A DNA stretch of 64,000 bases from JANMZO01 sp963763135 (GTDB taxonomy: Bacteria > Actinomycetota > Acidimicrobiia > Acidimicrobiales > JANYDT01): NCBI GenBank assembly GCA_963763135.1, contig CAVXNJ010000006.1, positions 1 to 64,000 on the forward strand, written 5' to 3'. Within the stretch, counting starts at the first letter, position 1; every line of letters begins with the position of its first letter. A model generated the notes under the pieces. The model saw only the letters and a list, made by a program, of their open reading frames with translations, was not told where the DNA came from and ran no database searches. The position numbers and the translations under genes were made by a program. Of this stretch, positions 34,816 to 43,510 are shown piece after piece.

Positions 34816-34843
34816 TTGACAGGTCGAACGTTCGTGGGAGAAT
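34816..34843 (+). promoter_or_regulatory. paaA promoter with a palindrome in the spacer
   Basis: TTGACA at 34816-34821 and a weak -10 (GAGAAT at 34838-34843) are 16 bases apart. The perfect palindrome CGAACGTTCG at 34825-34834 lies between them, where a repressor would block the polymerase. The GTG start is only six bases beyond the -10, so the mRNA is probably leaderless. Confidence 0.5.
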
Positions 34844-34849
34844 CGACGT

Positions 34850-35749
34850 GTGCGCACCTGGACCGACATGGCCGAGTTCGAGGAATTCTTGAACGATGGC
34901 GGCATCGTGGAGCCGGGCGACGACATGCCGTCGAAGTACCGGACCGAGGTGTTTCGCTTCATTGAGATGCACGCCAACTCCGAACTCTTCGGCGGGTTGT
35001 GCGAACGGCACTGGGTCACGCGGGCGCCAGGTCTTCACCGAAAGCTTGCGTTCCTGGCGAAGACCCAGGATGAGATCGGCCATGCCCACCTGCTGTACAT
35101 GGTGGCGGCCGATCTGGGTGTGAAGACCCGAGCACAGATGATCGACGATCTGATGGAGGGTCGATCGAAGTTCCACAACGTCTTTCACTACAAGACGCAG
35201 ACCTGGGCCGATCAGATAGTGATTGCGTTTCTCGTCGATGCCGCAGCGCTCACCACCCAGCAGGCGGTGTTGAAGCAGTGTTCCTACGGGCCGTACCGAC
35301 GTATTCTCCGTCGCATCGTGGCCGAAGAGGGCTTCCACATGCGCCATGGCGAGGAGATGCTGTTGACGCTCGCCGACGGCACCGAAACGCAACGCGAACT
35401 GTTCCAAGACGCGCTCAACCGCTGGTGGGAAGCCGTCATGCATTTCTTCGGCCCACCGACCAAAGAAGGTGACCTGCTGATCCGGTGGCGGATCAAAAGC
35501 GACTCGAACGAAGTACTGCGCGACAGGTTCGTGCAGAAGTTTCTGCCGATGTTGCACGACTACGGCTTCACCGTGCCCGATCCGCTGCTTCATCAGGACG
35601 CCGATGGGCGCTGGGTTCTCGGCGAGATCGACTGGAAAGCGTTGAAGGCCACACAGCTCAACGTGGGGCCCGATTCTGCAGCGCGCATCGCACTGTCGAA
35701 GGCGGCCTGGGTCGACACCGATTGGGTGCGACAGGCGCTGTCGGCATGA
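34850..35749 (+). CDS. paaA: Phenylacetyl-CoA epoxidase catalytic subunit PaaA
   Basis: A 299-residue catalytic diiron subunit of ring-1,2-phenylacetyl-CoA epoxidase, which adds oxygen to the aromatic ring of phenylacetyl-CoA. Family marks are FGGLCERHWVTRAPGLHRKL, AKTQDEIGHAHLLY (EIGH metal motif near residue 82), KTQTWADQIVIAFLVDAAAL and VAEEGFHMRHGEEM (EXXH motif near residue 164), giving the four-helix diiron site. GTG start at 34850, probably leaderless. It leads paaA-paaD-paaB-paaC, all overlapping or nearly so. Confidence 0.96.
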   Translation: MRTWTDMAEFEEFLNDGGIVEPGDDMPSKYRTEVFRFIEMHANSELFGGLCERHWVTRAPGLHRKLAFLAKTQDEIGHAHLLYMVAADLGVKTRAQMIDDLMEGRSKFHNVFHYKTQTWADQIVIAFLVDAAALTTQQAVLKQCSYGPYRRILRRIVAEEGFHMRHGEEMLLTLADGTETQRELFQDALNRWWEAVMHFFGPPTKEGDLLIRWRIKSDSNEVLRDRFVQKFLPMLHDYGFTVPDPLLHQDADGRWVLGEIDWKALKATQLNVGPDSAARIALSKAAWVDTDWVRQALSA

Positions 35750-36258
35750 CAGCTGAAGCGGATCGTCTGGCCACGGTCCGACGCGTCGTCGAGGCGGTCG
35801 ACGACCCGGAACTGGCCGGGGTGACCATCGGCGATCTCGGGATGGTTCTCGACGTGCGGTTGCGCGGAGCCGACGTCATCGTCGATCTGGCGCCGACATT
35901 TCTCGGCTGCGTAGCCGTGGGCCTGATCTGTCTCGATGTGCAGAGCCGCGTCCTCGCGCACGATCCAGCGCTCACCTCGTGCGACGTTCGCGTGGTTCAG
36001 AGCGCCTGGTCAACCGACCGGATCAACGCGAACGGTGTCACCCAGCTCAACGAGTTGGGAATCGTCGTGGTGCGATCGGGCGGGTCGCTCGAAGCGACTT
36101 CGTGCCCGTACTGCGGCCACGTTTCGCTCGAAGCACGCGGTGGTTCCGGACCCACTCGATGCCGCACCGTGGCATGGTGCAACAGCTGCCGAACGGTGGT
36201 GGAGGCGATGCGCCCCAAGGGCGTGGTGCCCGCCGTGGCGGTCGCCTCCGGGCATTGA
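35746..36258 (+). CDS. paaD: PaaD, metal-cluster assembly factor of the epoxidase
   Basis: A 170-residue PaaD. Residues 1-100 are the MIP18-like domain (VDDPELAGVTIGDLGMV, then LAPTFLGCVAV, the usual DPE-plus-cysteine pattern). The C-terminus has a four-cysteine zinc site, CPYCGH near residue 124 and WCNSC near residue 153. It is thought to help mature the epoxidase metal or iron-sulfur sites. ATG at 35746 overlaps the paaA stop by four bases. In most genomes paaD follows paaC; here it is second. Confidence 0.93.
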   Translation: MTAEADRLATVRRVVEAVDDPELAGVTIGDLGMVLDVRLRGADVIVDLAPTFLGCVAVGLICLDVQSRVLAHDPALTSCDVRVVQSAWSTDRINANGVTQLNELGIVVVRSGGSLEATSCPYCGHVSLEARGGSGPTRCRTVAWCNSCRTVVEAMRPKGVVPAVAVASGH

Positions 36259-36259
36259 T

Positions 36260-36628
36260 ATGTACACGTATGAAGTCTTTCTGAAGCCGGACGGCCGCGA
36301 CGGATTTGCTCACGCCGGGAGTCTCGACGCTCCCGACGACGAGATGGCGATCCTCTACGCGCGCGAAACCTACTGTCGGCGAGGCGAGGGAACGCTGGCC
36401 TGGGTCGTCCGCCGCTCAAACATCTTGACCCTGGACCCGGTCGATCTGGCCGTGACCGCCCGGCGCAGCCAAGGGGTCAACGATGGCACCGTCGTTGCGG
36501 CGCGTCGCCGCGCCAGGCGGGCGGGCGCGTTGGCGTCCGCTCCCGAAACGGCCACTCCCGACATGGCCACTCCCGATATGGCCGCCCAGGCGACCACTGA
36601 CGCGGCCGATCCCACGAACGGCGGATGA
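36260..36628 (+). CDS. paaB: PaaB subunit of phenylacetyl-CoA epoxidase
   Basis: A 122-residue protein with the PaaB core in residues 1-75 (YEVFLKPDGRDGFAHAGSL, then ILYARETYCRRGEGTLAWVV), which bridges subunits of the epoxidase. The last ~45 residues are a low-complexity Ala/Thr/Pro tail with the repeat TPDMATPDMA, longer than usual. The ATG follows the paaD stop by one base (TGATATG), and its own stop overlaps paaC by four bases. Confidence 0.93.
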   Translation: MYTYEVFLKPDGRDGFAHAGSLDAPDDEMAILYARETYCRRGEGTLAWVVRRSNILTLDPVDLAVTARRSQGVNDGTVVAARRRARRAGALASAPETATPDMATPDMAAQATTDAADPTNGG

Positions 36629-37440
36629 TGACCGAGATCTCACCTTCGACCAAGGCCAAGATTGCGGAGTCACTTCCTCCGAGTGCACTCTCCCCCGACG
36701 CGCTCGCCGCGTTTCTGGCCCTGGCCGACGACGAGTTCATCATCGGGCACCGTCACTCCGAATGGCTCGGCCTCTCACCGTTTCTCGAGGAGGACCTGAC
36801 GCTCTCGTCGATCGCGCAAGACGAATTCGGGCACGCTCGCGCGCTGTACCGCATCATCTGGCCGACGTGGGAGACCCGCGAACAGGGCCTCGTGCGCCGA
36901 CCGGAAAACGAATGGCGGTCGTGCTCGCTCACGGAACGGCAGAGCCCGACGTGGGAGTGGTCGCTCATCCGCCATGCCATCTACGACACGGCCGAACCTC
37001 ATCGATGGCTCCACCTGTTGCAGACCTGGGGATCAACGATCGACGGTCTCGATGCTCTTGTCGCGAATGTCGAGGAAGAGGAAACGTTTCATCGACGCCA
37101 CGCACACGATCTCGTGGTTCGGATCGGATCCGCCAACGACGATGCGCGAAGCCGCCTCCAGAGTGCGGTCGACGAGCTGTGGACCGACGTGGAGAAGCTT
37201 CTGTCCTGCACCACCGGCTCGGAGTCGTGGGGCTCCACGTTTCTCGCGGACCTCGATGCGCTCTTTACGGCAGCGCGTCTCACCCGACCCGACCGCCAAG
37301 CAATCACCCCTGACCGACCGGCGTCGCGTCCGTCTGGAGCCGACGCTCCAGACGGTCGAGATACACGCCACGCCGACTTCGCGTCCATAACCGAGTCGTT
37401 GTTCGCCGTGCTGGCCTTTGACCCCAAAGCGACTTGGTGA
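36625..37440 (+). CDS. paaC: PaaC structural subunit of phenylacetyl-CoA epoxidase
   Basis: A 271-residue ferritin-like structural partner of PaaA. Family marks are ADDEFIIGHRHSEWLGLSPF near residue 33, LSSIAQDEFGHARALYRII, SWTL-like WSLIRHAIYDTAEPHRW and NVEEEETFHRRHAHDLV. PaaC keeps the fold but not the full metal site, as the family does. Two adjacent ATGs give an ATGA overlap with paaB. No paaE reductase gene follows; downstream is a convergent MarR gene. Confidence 0.94.
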   Translation: MMTEISPSTKAKIAESLPPSALSPDALAAFLALADDEFIIGHRHSEWLGLSPFLEEDLTLSSIAQDEFGHARALYRIIWPTWETREQGLVRRPENEWRSCSLTERQSPTWEWSLIRHAIYDTAEPHRWLHLLQTWGSTIDGLDALVANVEEEETFHRRHAHDLVVRIGSANDDARSRLQSAVDELWTDVEKLLSCTTGSESWGSTFLADLDALFTAARLTRPDRQAITPDRPASRPSGADAPDGRDTRHADFASITESLFAVLAFDPKATW

Positions 37441-37500
37441 TCATCGACGATTCGAACGGGGCTACAACGGCGACACCGATTACGCCCGCCATGGAAACGG

Positions 37501-37986
37501 CTACCGGCGGTCGATGGCTACCTTGCGCCCCATCGCCTCTTCGATTGCCGCCGACACTCGACCCGACAGTTCTGCGGCGTGGGCCAGTTCCTGGTGGTGA
37601 AGCAGATCGACGAGATAGCGCTGCATCGACATCGAGTGCGTTGGCGCGATTTCACACACCAAAGCCGAGCCCACATCCGTAAGGCGGGCCAACAGGCCAC
37701 GACGGTCATTCGGCGCCTTCTCGCGCTGTACGCAGCCCTTCCGTTCGAGTCGGTCGACGCAATGCGACAGTCGGCTTTTCGACAGAAGCGATATCTCCGC
37801 CAGGCTGGTCATGCGAACGCCTTCGGGCGGGCCCTCGGCCAACGCGACCAGAACATCGAATTCCGCCAACGACACCTCGTGCAGCTTTTCCAGGTCTCGA
37901 TCAAGCTGGCTCAACAGAAGCGTTGCAGTACGAACAATCGATCGACAAGCCGTCTTCTGCGCCTCCGGTAACCAACTGTTTTCCAC
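37501..37986 (-). CDS. MarR-family transcriptional regulator
   Basis: A winged-helix regulator of about 161 residues. The recognition region is VRMTSLAEISLLSKSRLSHC followed by VDRLERKGCVQREKAPNDRRG, the classical MarR core and wing. I use the GTG at 37986 because the homologous N-terminus (ENSWLPEAQK, comparable to the W-L-x-x-E-x start of relatives) begins there; the frame reaches a TTG at 38040. The ribosome site (GGGGAG) is close to the GTG, so the start is tentative. It is convergent with paaC, and its target is unknown. Confidence 0.85.
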   Translation of the reverse strand: MENSWLPEAQKTACRSIVRTATLLLSQLDRDLEKLHEVSLAEFDVLVALAEGPPEGVRMTSLAEISLLSKSRLSHCVDRLERKGCVQREKAPNDRRGLLARLTDVGSALVCEIAPTHSMSMQRYLVDLLHHQELAHAAELSGRVSAAIEEAMGRKVAIDRR

Positions 37987-38117
37987 GAACTCCCCGCTTT
38001 TCGTCCAACGCCGTTTGGGTAATGTACTGGAACCCGGCAAGTTGTCCGCAAACCGTGGGAAAAATGCCCCGAACCCTTCGTTTCGGGATATTTTCGCCGA
38101 CCGTATTTAACCTTCTC

Positions 38118-39485
38118 TTAGTGAAGCAATGGTAAAGGCGACCACGATCCGCTCAACGTTACCGAGGGGTCTACACCCAAAACACCGGCGAGGATCGACG
38201 CATAGACCGATCGAAAATCGGTCGTGAACTTGAGGTCTCCCTGGTCGAGATCGGTCAGGCTGGGAGCGTCGCCGTAGAACCCGCCCCGGACCCCGGGACC
38301 CGCGACAAACACCGGGCCCGCAGTCCCGTGGTCGGTGCCCTCACTCAGGTTTCCTGCGACTCTTCGACCGAATTCCGAATACACCATTACCGTAACTCCA
38401 GCCGCCTTCGGCTCGCTGGTCAACGATGAAAGAAATCTCGAAATGGCACCGTCTACGGTGGCCAACAATCGAGCATGCTGATCCTGCTCCCTTGCGTGAG
38501 TATCAAAGCCGCCCAGCGATACGGAGTAGACCCGCGTCGGAGCGTCACCTTTGATCAAGGTTGCAACGTCGTTGAGCTGAGAATCCAGCACCGAATTGCT
38601 ATCGCCATTCGCCGTAGAACCTCCCTCTAAACTTGCAGTCTCTGCATGTTGTGTTCCGTTCTTCAGGATCGGCCCCAATTGGTTAATGACCCGAACCAGA
38701 TCTGCCACTGTCCCACCGATTTTTGCTCCCCACGGACCAAGTTCGGCGCCGGCCTGGCCGCGACCCAACTCGACAAAGGCATTCGTGATAGCGGCACCGC
38801 CCGGGAGGACGACCTGACCGTTCGGAAGCGCTGATCCACCCCCGCCCTTCAGCCCGATGAGCGCTCGAGGCACCGACGGACCGAGGCTCAGCATGCGCAG
38901 TGGATCGGTGCTCGTCGCATCCTGCCAGCGTCCGAGCCAGCCGCTCACCTCAGAGCGATCGGGCACCGCCGATTGCCAGATGTCCATCGAACGGAAGTGG
39001 CTGCGGTTCGGATTCGGATACCCGACGGCGCGCACGATGGCGAGTCGTTTGTCGTCCCACAGTTTCTTGAAGCCGGTCATCGAAGGGTGGAGCCCGTAGT
39101 CAGCATCAAGCGGGATGACCCGATCCGCCGTGATGGCGAGCGTTCCGCGACCGCCAAGATACGCGCTGTTCGAGTACGGAACGACAGTATCGAGACCATC
39201 GTTTCCTCCGTAGAGCGTGACCAGCACGAGTATGCCCGTGGCCTTGGCGGACTTCGGCGTGTTTGGTGACGCCTGGGCGCTCACCGGCGCAACGGCAGCG
39301 TTGGCCGAGTCTCCCGCCGGAAATGCTCCGCCGTGGCGCACCGGCATCGCCATTCCCGTCGCGGCGACCGCCGCGGTCGTGCCGAGCCCGACCAGAACCT
39401 GCCGACGCGTCACTTCTCGGGGGTGGTCGGCGTTGGGCTTCGCCGTACCGTTTGCAACTGATGGGCTTTCACGTTTTGAAGTCAT
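38118..39485 (-). CDS. DUF1501 secreted protein (Tat signal)
   Basis: A 455-residue DUF1501 protein. The twin-arginine signal TRRQVLVGLGTTAAVAATGM near residue 27 sends it out folded. The core has LVTLYGGNDGLDTVVPY, FRSMDIWQSA, LGGFDTHAREQDQHARLL and YSEFGRRVAGNLSEGTDHG, which resemble alkaline-phosphatase-superfamily metal motifs. It follows the DUF1800 gene by 22 bases in the same operon; the two are almost always paired, and the function of the pair is not established. The ATG at 39485 has AAGGACA upstream. Confidence 0.92.
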   Translation of the reverse strand: MTSKRESPSVANGTAKPNADHPREVTRRQVLVGLGTTAAVAATGMAMPVRHGGAFPAGDSANAAVAPVSAQASPNTPKSAKATGILVLVTLYGGNDGLDTVVPYSNSAYLGGRGTLAITADRVIPLDADYGLHPSMTGFKKLWDDKRLAIVRAVGYPNPNRSHFRSMDIWQSAVPDRSEVSGWLGRWQDATSTDPLRMLSLGPSVPRALIGLKGGGGSALPNGQVVLPGGAAITNAFVELGRGQAGAELGPWGAKIGGTVADLVRVINQLGPILKNGTQHAETASLEGGSTANGDSNSVLDSQLNDVATLIKGDAPTRVYSVSLGGFDTHAREQDQHARLLATVDGAISRFLSSLTSEPKAAGVTVMVYSEFGRRVAGNLSEGTDHGTAGPVFVAGPGVRGGFYGDAPSLTDLDQGDLKFTTDFRSVYASILAGVLGVDPSVTLSGSWSPLPLLH

Positions 39486-39507
39486 GGCGTAGGTGTCCTT
39501 CGACCGA

Positions 39508-40854
39508 TCAGTTGAGAACGTATTCCGGGCTGACCAGAGCGATGGCCAGCTGAGATTTCGGATCATTTGCCTTCACCAGGGCCGCCGTCGTGGCCGAGGT
39601 CCAACCGTCGAGGCCGAGTTGCGAAGCCAGAACGTCGAGACGCTGCGATGCCGGAACTCCGGTCAGCCACGAAAGGTTGGCGGAACGCGACAGGGTCGCC
39701 GCGGTGGCGAGTCGGGCATGGGCCGTCGCGGTCGACACCCAATATCCGTTCTGAGGCCAACCACCAACGCTGGGCGGTGCGAAGGGAACCTGATTCAGGT
39801 CACGCAACGCATTGAGCAGGATCTGGGGCCGGGTCGGGCCGTTCGAGAACGGGAGGTTCAAGGCCCTAAGCGCGCCTACCATCCACTCAACCGGCTGCTT
39901 CACGAGGCCTTGCTTGGCCCGCTTCGACACAAACTCGGGGTGACGAAAGATCGAACGCATCAACGTGGTGATGTCTCCATCGGAGGCGAATCCTGCCGCC
40001 ACCTCAGTGACAATCGGGTCGTCGGGGTTCACGGGAAACGCGAAACGGCTCCACAGCTTCGAAGCGACGAAGCGAGTCGCCGCGGGATGGTTCGCGAGTA
40101 GCGAGATGACCTCTTCGCCCCCGTAGGCGCCGACCCGACCGAGGATGGTCTTCTGGCCGGCGTCATGTTGCCCTTTCAGAACGCTGAACTCACCGGTCTT
40201 GCGGTTGATTCGCCATCCGGTGAAGGCCCGGGCCGCTTCCCGGACATCGGCATCGGTGTACGAACCGATCCCGATCGTGAAGAGCTCCATCAGTTCGCGG
40301 GCGAAGTTCTCGTTCGGGCTTCCCTTCTTGTTCTGGTTGGAGTCGAGCCAGATCATCATGGCCGGATCCTTGGCCACCGCCTGGGTCAAGGCTTCGAATC
40401 GACCACTCCCGAGGGAGCGGAAGATCTCGTTTTGCGAGAGCATGAACGCAGCCTCGTTGACCTTCTCGATCGAGGTGGCGAAGTGGCCGTGCCAGAAGAA
40501 CGTGAGCTTCTCTCGCAACGGAACGCTGGTCGCGACCATCCGGTCCATCCACCACATCGTGATCTCACGGCGTTGGGCGGCCCGGGTCTGGTTCCGGGCC
40601 TTGCGTTCTTCGATGGTCTCGATCTCGCTGGCCGCCAACGTGATCACCGTGTTCGGTCGGGGAATCGCGTCTGCGCCGGGGTCACCGGGTGAACGTACGA
40701 GAAGCGCGTCGACGGCAGCGTTGTAGCCCGCCGGTGCCAATTGCTTGAGGCGATCGAGCGGGGCGCCGAATCCAGCCCGACGGTAGAGGTGAGCGAGATT
40801 GGAAATCAGTTCGTCAGCCACCCTGTGAGACTCGGGGTTGCCTATGAGGAGCAT
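39508..40854 (-). CDS. DUF1800 protein, partner of DUF1501
   Basis: A 448-residue DUF1800 protein. Characteristic segments are HLYRRAGFGAP near the start, LREKLTFFWHGHFATS, NENFARELMELFTIGIG, YTDADVREAARAFTGWR and PSVGGWPQNGYW. Helical and usually found with DUF1501 in predicted surface or export systems of unknown role. No clear signal peptide is seen here. ATG at 40854 has AGGA about five bases upstream; the frame extends to 41151 over the divergent engB gene and is rejected there. Confidence 0.9.
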   Translation of the reverse strand: MLLIGNPESHRVADELISNLAHLYRRAGFGAPLDRLKQLAPAGYNAAVDALLVRSPGDPGADAIPRPNTVITLAASEIETIEERKARNQTRAAQRREITMWWMDRMVATSVPLREKLTFFWHGHFATSIEKVNEAAFMLSQNEIFRSLGSGRFEALTQAVAKDPAMMIWLDSNQNKKGSPNENFARELMELFTIGIGSYTDADVREAARAFTGWRINRKTGEFSVLKGQHDAGQKTILGRVGAYGGEEVISLLANHPAATRFVASKLWSRFAFPVNPDDPIVTEVAAGFASDGDITTLMRSIFRHPEFVSKRAKQGLVKQPVEWMVGALRALNLPFSNGPTRPQILLNALRDLNQVPFAPPSVGGWPQNGYWVSTATAHARLATAATLSRSANLSWLTGVPASQRLDVLASQLGLDGWTSATTAALVKANDPKSQLAIALVSPEYVLN

Positions 40855-40905
40855 GTGATCCTGCGGTTGCGAACCCGACAGCAAGCTGAACAGAACGAAA
40901 AATCC

Positions 40906-40928
40906 CGACTGCGGTTCGCGGTCGGGGT
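40906..40928. other. Small hairpin between DUF1800 and engB
   Basis: CCCGAC and GTCGGG pair around an 11-base loop in the 96-base divergent promoter region. It could be a regulatory stem in the engB leader. Confidence 0.35.
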
Positions 40929-40950
40929 CAATTCGGCCCATCATGGAGGG

Positions 40951-41538
40951 ATGTCGCGTCCTCTGCAGCTCACGTTCCTCACCTCGGCGTCGAAGCCCAG
41001 CCAGCTTCCCGACACCGACGTGGAGGTCGCGTTCGTCGGGCGCTCCAATGTCGGCAAATCCTCGCTCATCAACGCGCTCGCCAATCAGCGACAACTCGCA
41101 CGGGTGTCGAACACGCCCGGCCGCACCCAGCTGATCAACCTGTTCACGCATGCCGGAGGTGGGGTTCTCGTCGACCTACCGGGCTACGGGTTCGCCGCGG
41201 TCCACGCGGCGCGGCGCAACGCGTGGCGTCCGATGATCGAGGGCTATCTGACGAACCGCGAACAGCTCGTGATGATCTACGTGTTGGTCGACGGCGAAGT
41301 CGGGCCCACCGCGCTCGACCTTCAGATGCTCGAATGGTTGCGTCACCTCACGCTCCCCCACACGATCGTCGCGACCAAGCACGACAAGGTGAAACCATCG
41401 AAGATCGGCGCCCGCAAAGCGGAGATGGCAAAGAAGTGCCTGCTCGAACCGGCCGACATCTTGTGGGTAAGCGCGTCGAAGGGCACCGGCATCGAAGCGC
41501 TCCGCGGCCGCGTCGTCGATCAGCTCACGTCGGAATAG
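40951..41538 (+). CDS. engB: Ribosome-biogenesis GTPase EngB/YsxC
   Basis: A 195-residue TrmE-Era-type GTPase needed for 50S ribosome assembly. G1 is GRSNVGKSS at residues 30-38, G2 contains the Thr of TPGRTQLIN, G3 is DLPGYGFA, G4 is TKHDK and G5 is VSASKG. Full length. The upstream GGAGGG is almost in contact with the ATG, so initiation may be weak or leader-dependent. Confidence 0.95.
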   Translation: MSRPLQLTFLTSASKPSQLPDTDVEVAFVGRSNVGKSSLINALANQRQLARVSNTPGRTQLINLFTHAGGGVLVDLPGYGFAAVHAARRNAWRPMIEGYLTNREQLVMIYVLVDGEVGPTALDLQMLEWLRHLTLPHTIVATKHDKVKPSKIGARKAEMAKKCLLEPADILWVSASKGTGIEALRGRVVDQLTSE

Positions 41539-41578
41539 TCGGACTGACAGGCCAAATCAGTCGGGTCGACGGACTGAA

Positions 41579-42109
41579 TCAGTCGGTCGAGCGGTCGCGC
41601 TCGGCCATGCGGTCGAACGCCCGATCAAACGCCCGTTCGAACGTGCGGTCGAGATCTTCAGTCGTCACGACGTCGGACAGGGCCAAGCGGATGGAGGCCA
41701 GCTCCCGGGCAAGGAACTCGGTGTCGGCCTGGGTGCGAAACGCAGTGTCACGGTCGCGTTCGTTGGCGAGCCGATCGCGTTCGGCCTGGCGATTCTGCGC
41801 GAGGAGAATCAGCGGAGCCGCGTACGCCGCCTGCAACGACAGGATCAGCGTGAGGAACTGCATGGGGTACTCGTCGAAGCGCCACGACTTCGGCGCAACG
41901 GAGTTAACGATTACCCAGAGACCGATAAAGATGCTTTGGAAGACGAGGAACCGGGCCGTCCCGATGAACCGGGCTATCGCCTCCGAGAACGTGCCGAAGC
42001 GTTCCGGGTCGTAATGCACGCCGAAGCGGATGCCGCGACGCCGCGGCTGGGAGAGGTCAAGTCGGGCCCGTGGGCCGAAGCGTTCCGCGATTCTGGTCCG
42101 GGAGCTCAT
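41579..42109 (-). CDS. DUF1003 membrane protein
   Basis: A 176-residue protein. Residues ~40-105 form the DUF1003 core with two membrane helices (FIGTARFLVFQSIFIGLWVI; FLTLILSLQAAYAAPLILL). A long charged helix follows (QNRQAERDRLANERDRDTAF), ending with the small repeat RAFDRAFDRMAERDR. DUF1003 proteins have no settled function. It starts inside the end of the MgtE_N/CBS gene (four-base ATGA overlap), so the two are co-translated. Confidence 0.88.
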   Translation of the reverse strand: MSSRTRIAERFGPRARLDLSQPRRRGIRFGVHYDPERFGTFSEAIARFIGTARFLVFQSIFIGLWVIVNSVAPKSWRFDEYPMQFLTLILSLQAAYAAPLILLAQNRQAERDRLANERDRDTAFRTQADTEFLARELASIRLALSDVVTTEDLDRTFERAFDRAFDRMAERDRSTD

Positions 42110-43314
42110 CGTCGCCTCCGCCAGCCATCAGGAAGCAGATGATCGAGCACGTCGTCGACGCTCACCGCCCCCAGGAGACGTCCGGCCGCATCGCGGACCG
42201 GCACGGCGACCACGTCGTAGGACGCGAGACGACGGGCGATCTCGGCGGTCGGGAGATCCACAGTGACCGGCTCGGGCATCTCGTCGAGACACAGGGCTAG
42301 GGGCGTCGAAGGAGGCTCCCGGAGCAGGCGCTGAAAGCCGACCGGCCCGAGATAGCGGCCCGTGGGAGTCTCGTGCGGCGCTTCGGTTACGAACACCTGT
42401 GCCGCTTCCGCCGCGGCGGTGTCGGGATCGCGGATACGGGCCAGCGCCTCGGCAACGGTGGCGGAACCCGACAGGATGAGTGGATCGGGGTTCATGAGAC
42501 CACCCGCGGTATCCGGGAGATACTGCAGCAGGCGGCGGACCGACTCCGATTCCTCGGGCTCCATCGCCGCAAGTACATCTTCGCGTTCACGGGCCGACAG
42601 CTCCGCGATGACGTCGGCCGCGTCGTCGGAGTCCATTTCCTCCAACACGTCGGCCGCACGCTCGACGTCGAGGTGTTCGATGATCGCGGATGCTTCACCC
42701 TCGGGAAGTTCCACGAGCAGGTCGGCGAGGTCTTCGTCGTCCATGGCCTCGGCGACCGCGTGCCGCTCGATCTCCGACAGCGCCGAGATCTGATCGGCGG
42801 CATCGGCAGGGTGCAACTCGCGCAACTCCGCCGTCTTGGCCGCTACCAGGTTGACGCCGCCGAACAACGGAATCAGGACTTCCCACCCGGTGACGCGACC
42901 GGACCTCCGCCGACGAATCAGGCCCATAGCCGACAGCGACACGCCGGAGACCTCCCACGATCGCATCTCGCCCGGGGTGGCGGTCAGAGCGATGTCGTTG
43001 AGGAACTCGCGACCGATGCGCTTGTCGAGAAGATCGGCCTTGGCGAGCAGTTCGCCACCGCGCTTCTTGAACCGGCGGAGGTCAACGGTGCCCGAGAGCA
43101 GGCGGGCTCCGGCGGTATCGAGTTCGGCCACACGGTTCGCGTTGATGAAGATCTGGCGGCGCTGCACTTCGGCCACAAAGCCGAGCACGGGTGGCGGGGA
43201 TTCCGCAGCCGGGTACCCGATAACCACGTCCGCGATGCGACCGACTGCGTTGCCGTCAATGGCAAGCAGGTTGAGCCCGAGCAGTCGGGAAACGAATACG
43301 GTCGCCTCGTTCAC
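42106..43314 (-). CDS. MgtE N-domain plus CBS protein without a membrane domain
   Basis: A 402-residue cytoplasmic protein. Residues 1-150 contain two PRC-barrel-like units (FVSRLLGLNLLAIDGNAVGR; LSAMGLIRRRRSGRVTGWEV). Residues ~165-275 are the MgtE N superhelix (LHPADAADQISALSEIERHA, DDAADVIAELSAREREDVLA). Then come a CBS pair (PLILSGSATVAEALARI; DVVAVPVRDAAGRLLGAVSV). The transmembrane channel of true MgtE is missing. MgtE N/CBS parts bind Mg2+ and nucleotides, so it may sense Mg2+ or energy state and act on the DUF1003 partner encoded next to it. Confidence 0.88.
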   Translation of the reverse strand: MNEATVFVSRLLGLNLLAIDGNAVGRIADVVIGYPAAESPPPVLGFVAEVQRRQIFINANRVAELDTAGARLLSGTVDLRRFKKRGGELLAKADLLDKRIGREFLNDIALTATPGEMRSWEVSGVSLSAMGLIRRRRSGRVTGWEVLIPLFGGVNLVAAKTAELRELHPADAADQISALSEIERHAVAEAMDDEDLADLLVELPEGEASAIIEHLDVERAADVLEEMDSDDAADVIAELSAREREDVLAAMEPEESESVRRLLQYLPDTAGGLMNPDPLILSGSATVAEALARIRDPDTAAAEAAQVFVTEAPHETPTGRYLGPVGFQRLLREPPSTPLALCLDEMPEPVTVDLPTAEIARRLASYDVVAVPVRDAAGRLLGAVSVDDVLDHLLPDGWRRRR

Positions 43315-43510
43315 ATAGGCAATCTAACCGTCATCCGGCCCGGCTGGCACCACATACAGCTGTGTGCCAGGAGAACCGATCAGGTGCCGGCAGAACGGAC
43401 GGGGTGGCATCAGCCAAACCCGGCAAATCAAGTTGTCGGGAATGGTCGGTCCCGGGCCGACGGGCCGGTCGATGCTCCAGTTCGCGTGCGGAAACAGCGA
43501 TGATAGGAAG

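Noticed and set aside
37501..37986. MarR as the regulator of the paa operon
   Set aside because: It is convergent and downstream of paaC, while a TetR is divergent with operator-like sites at the paaA promoter. Position alone does not support the MarR link.
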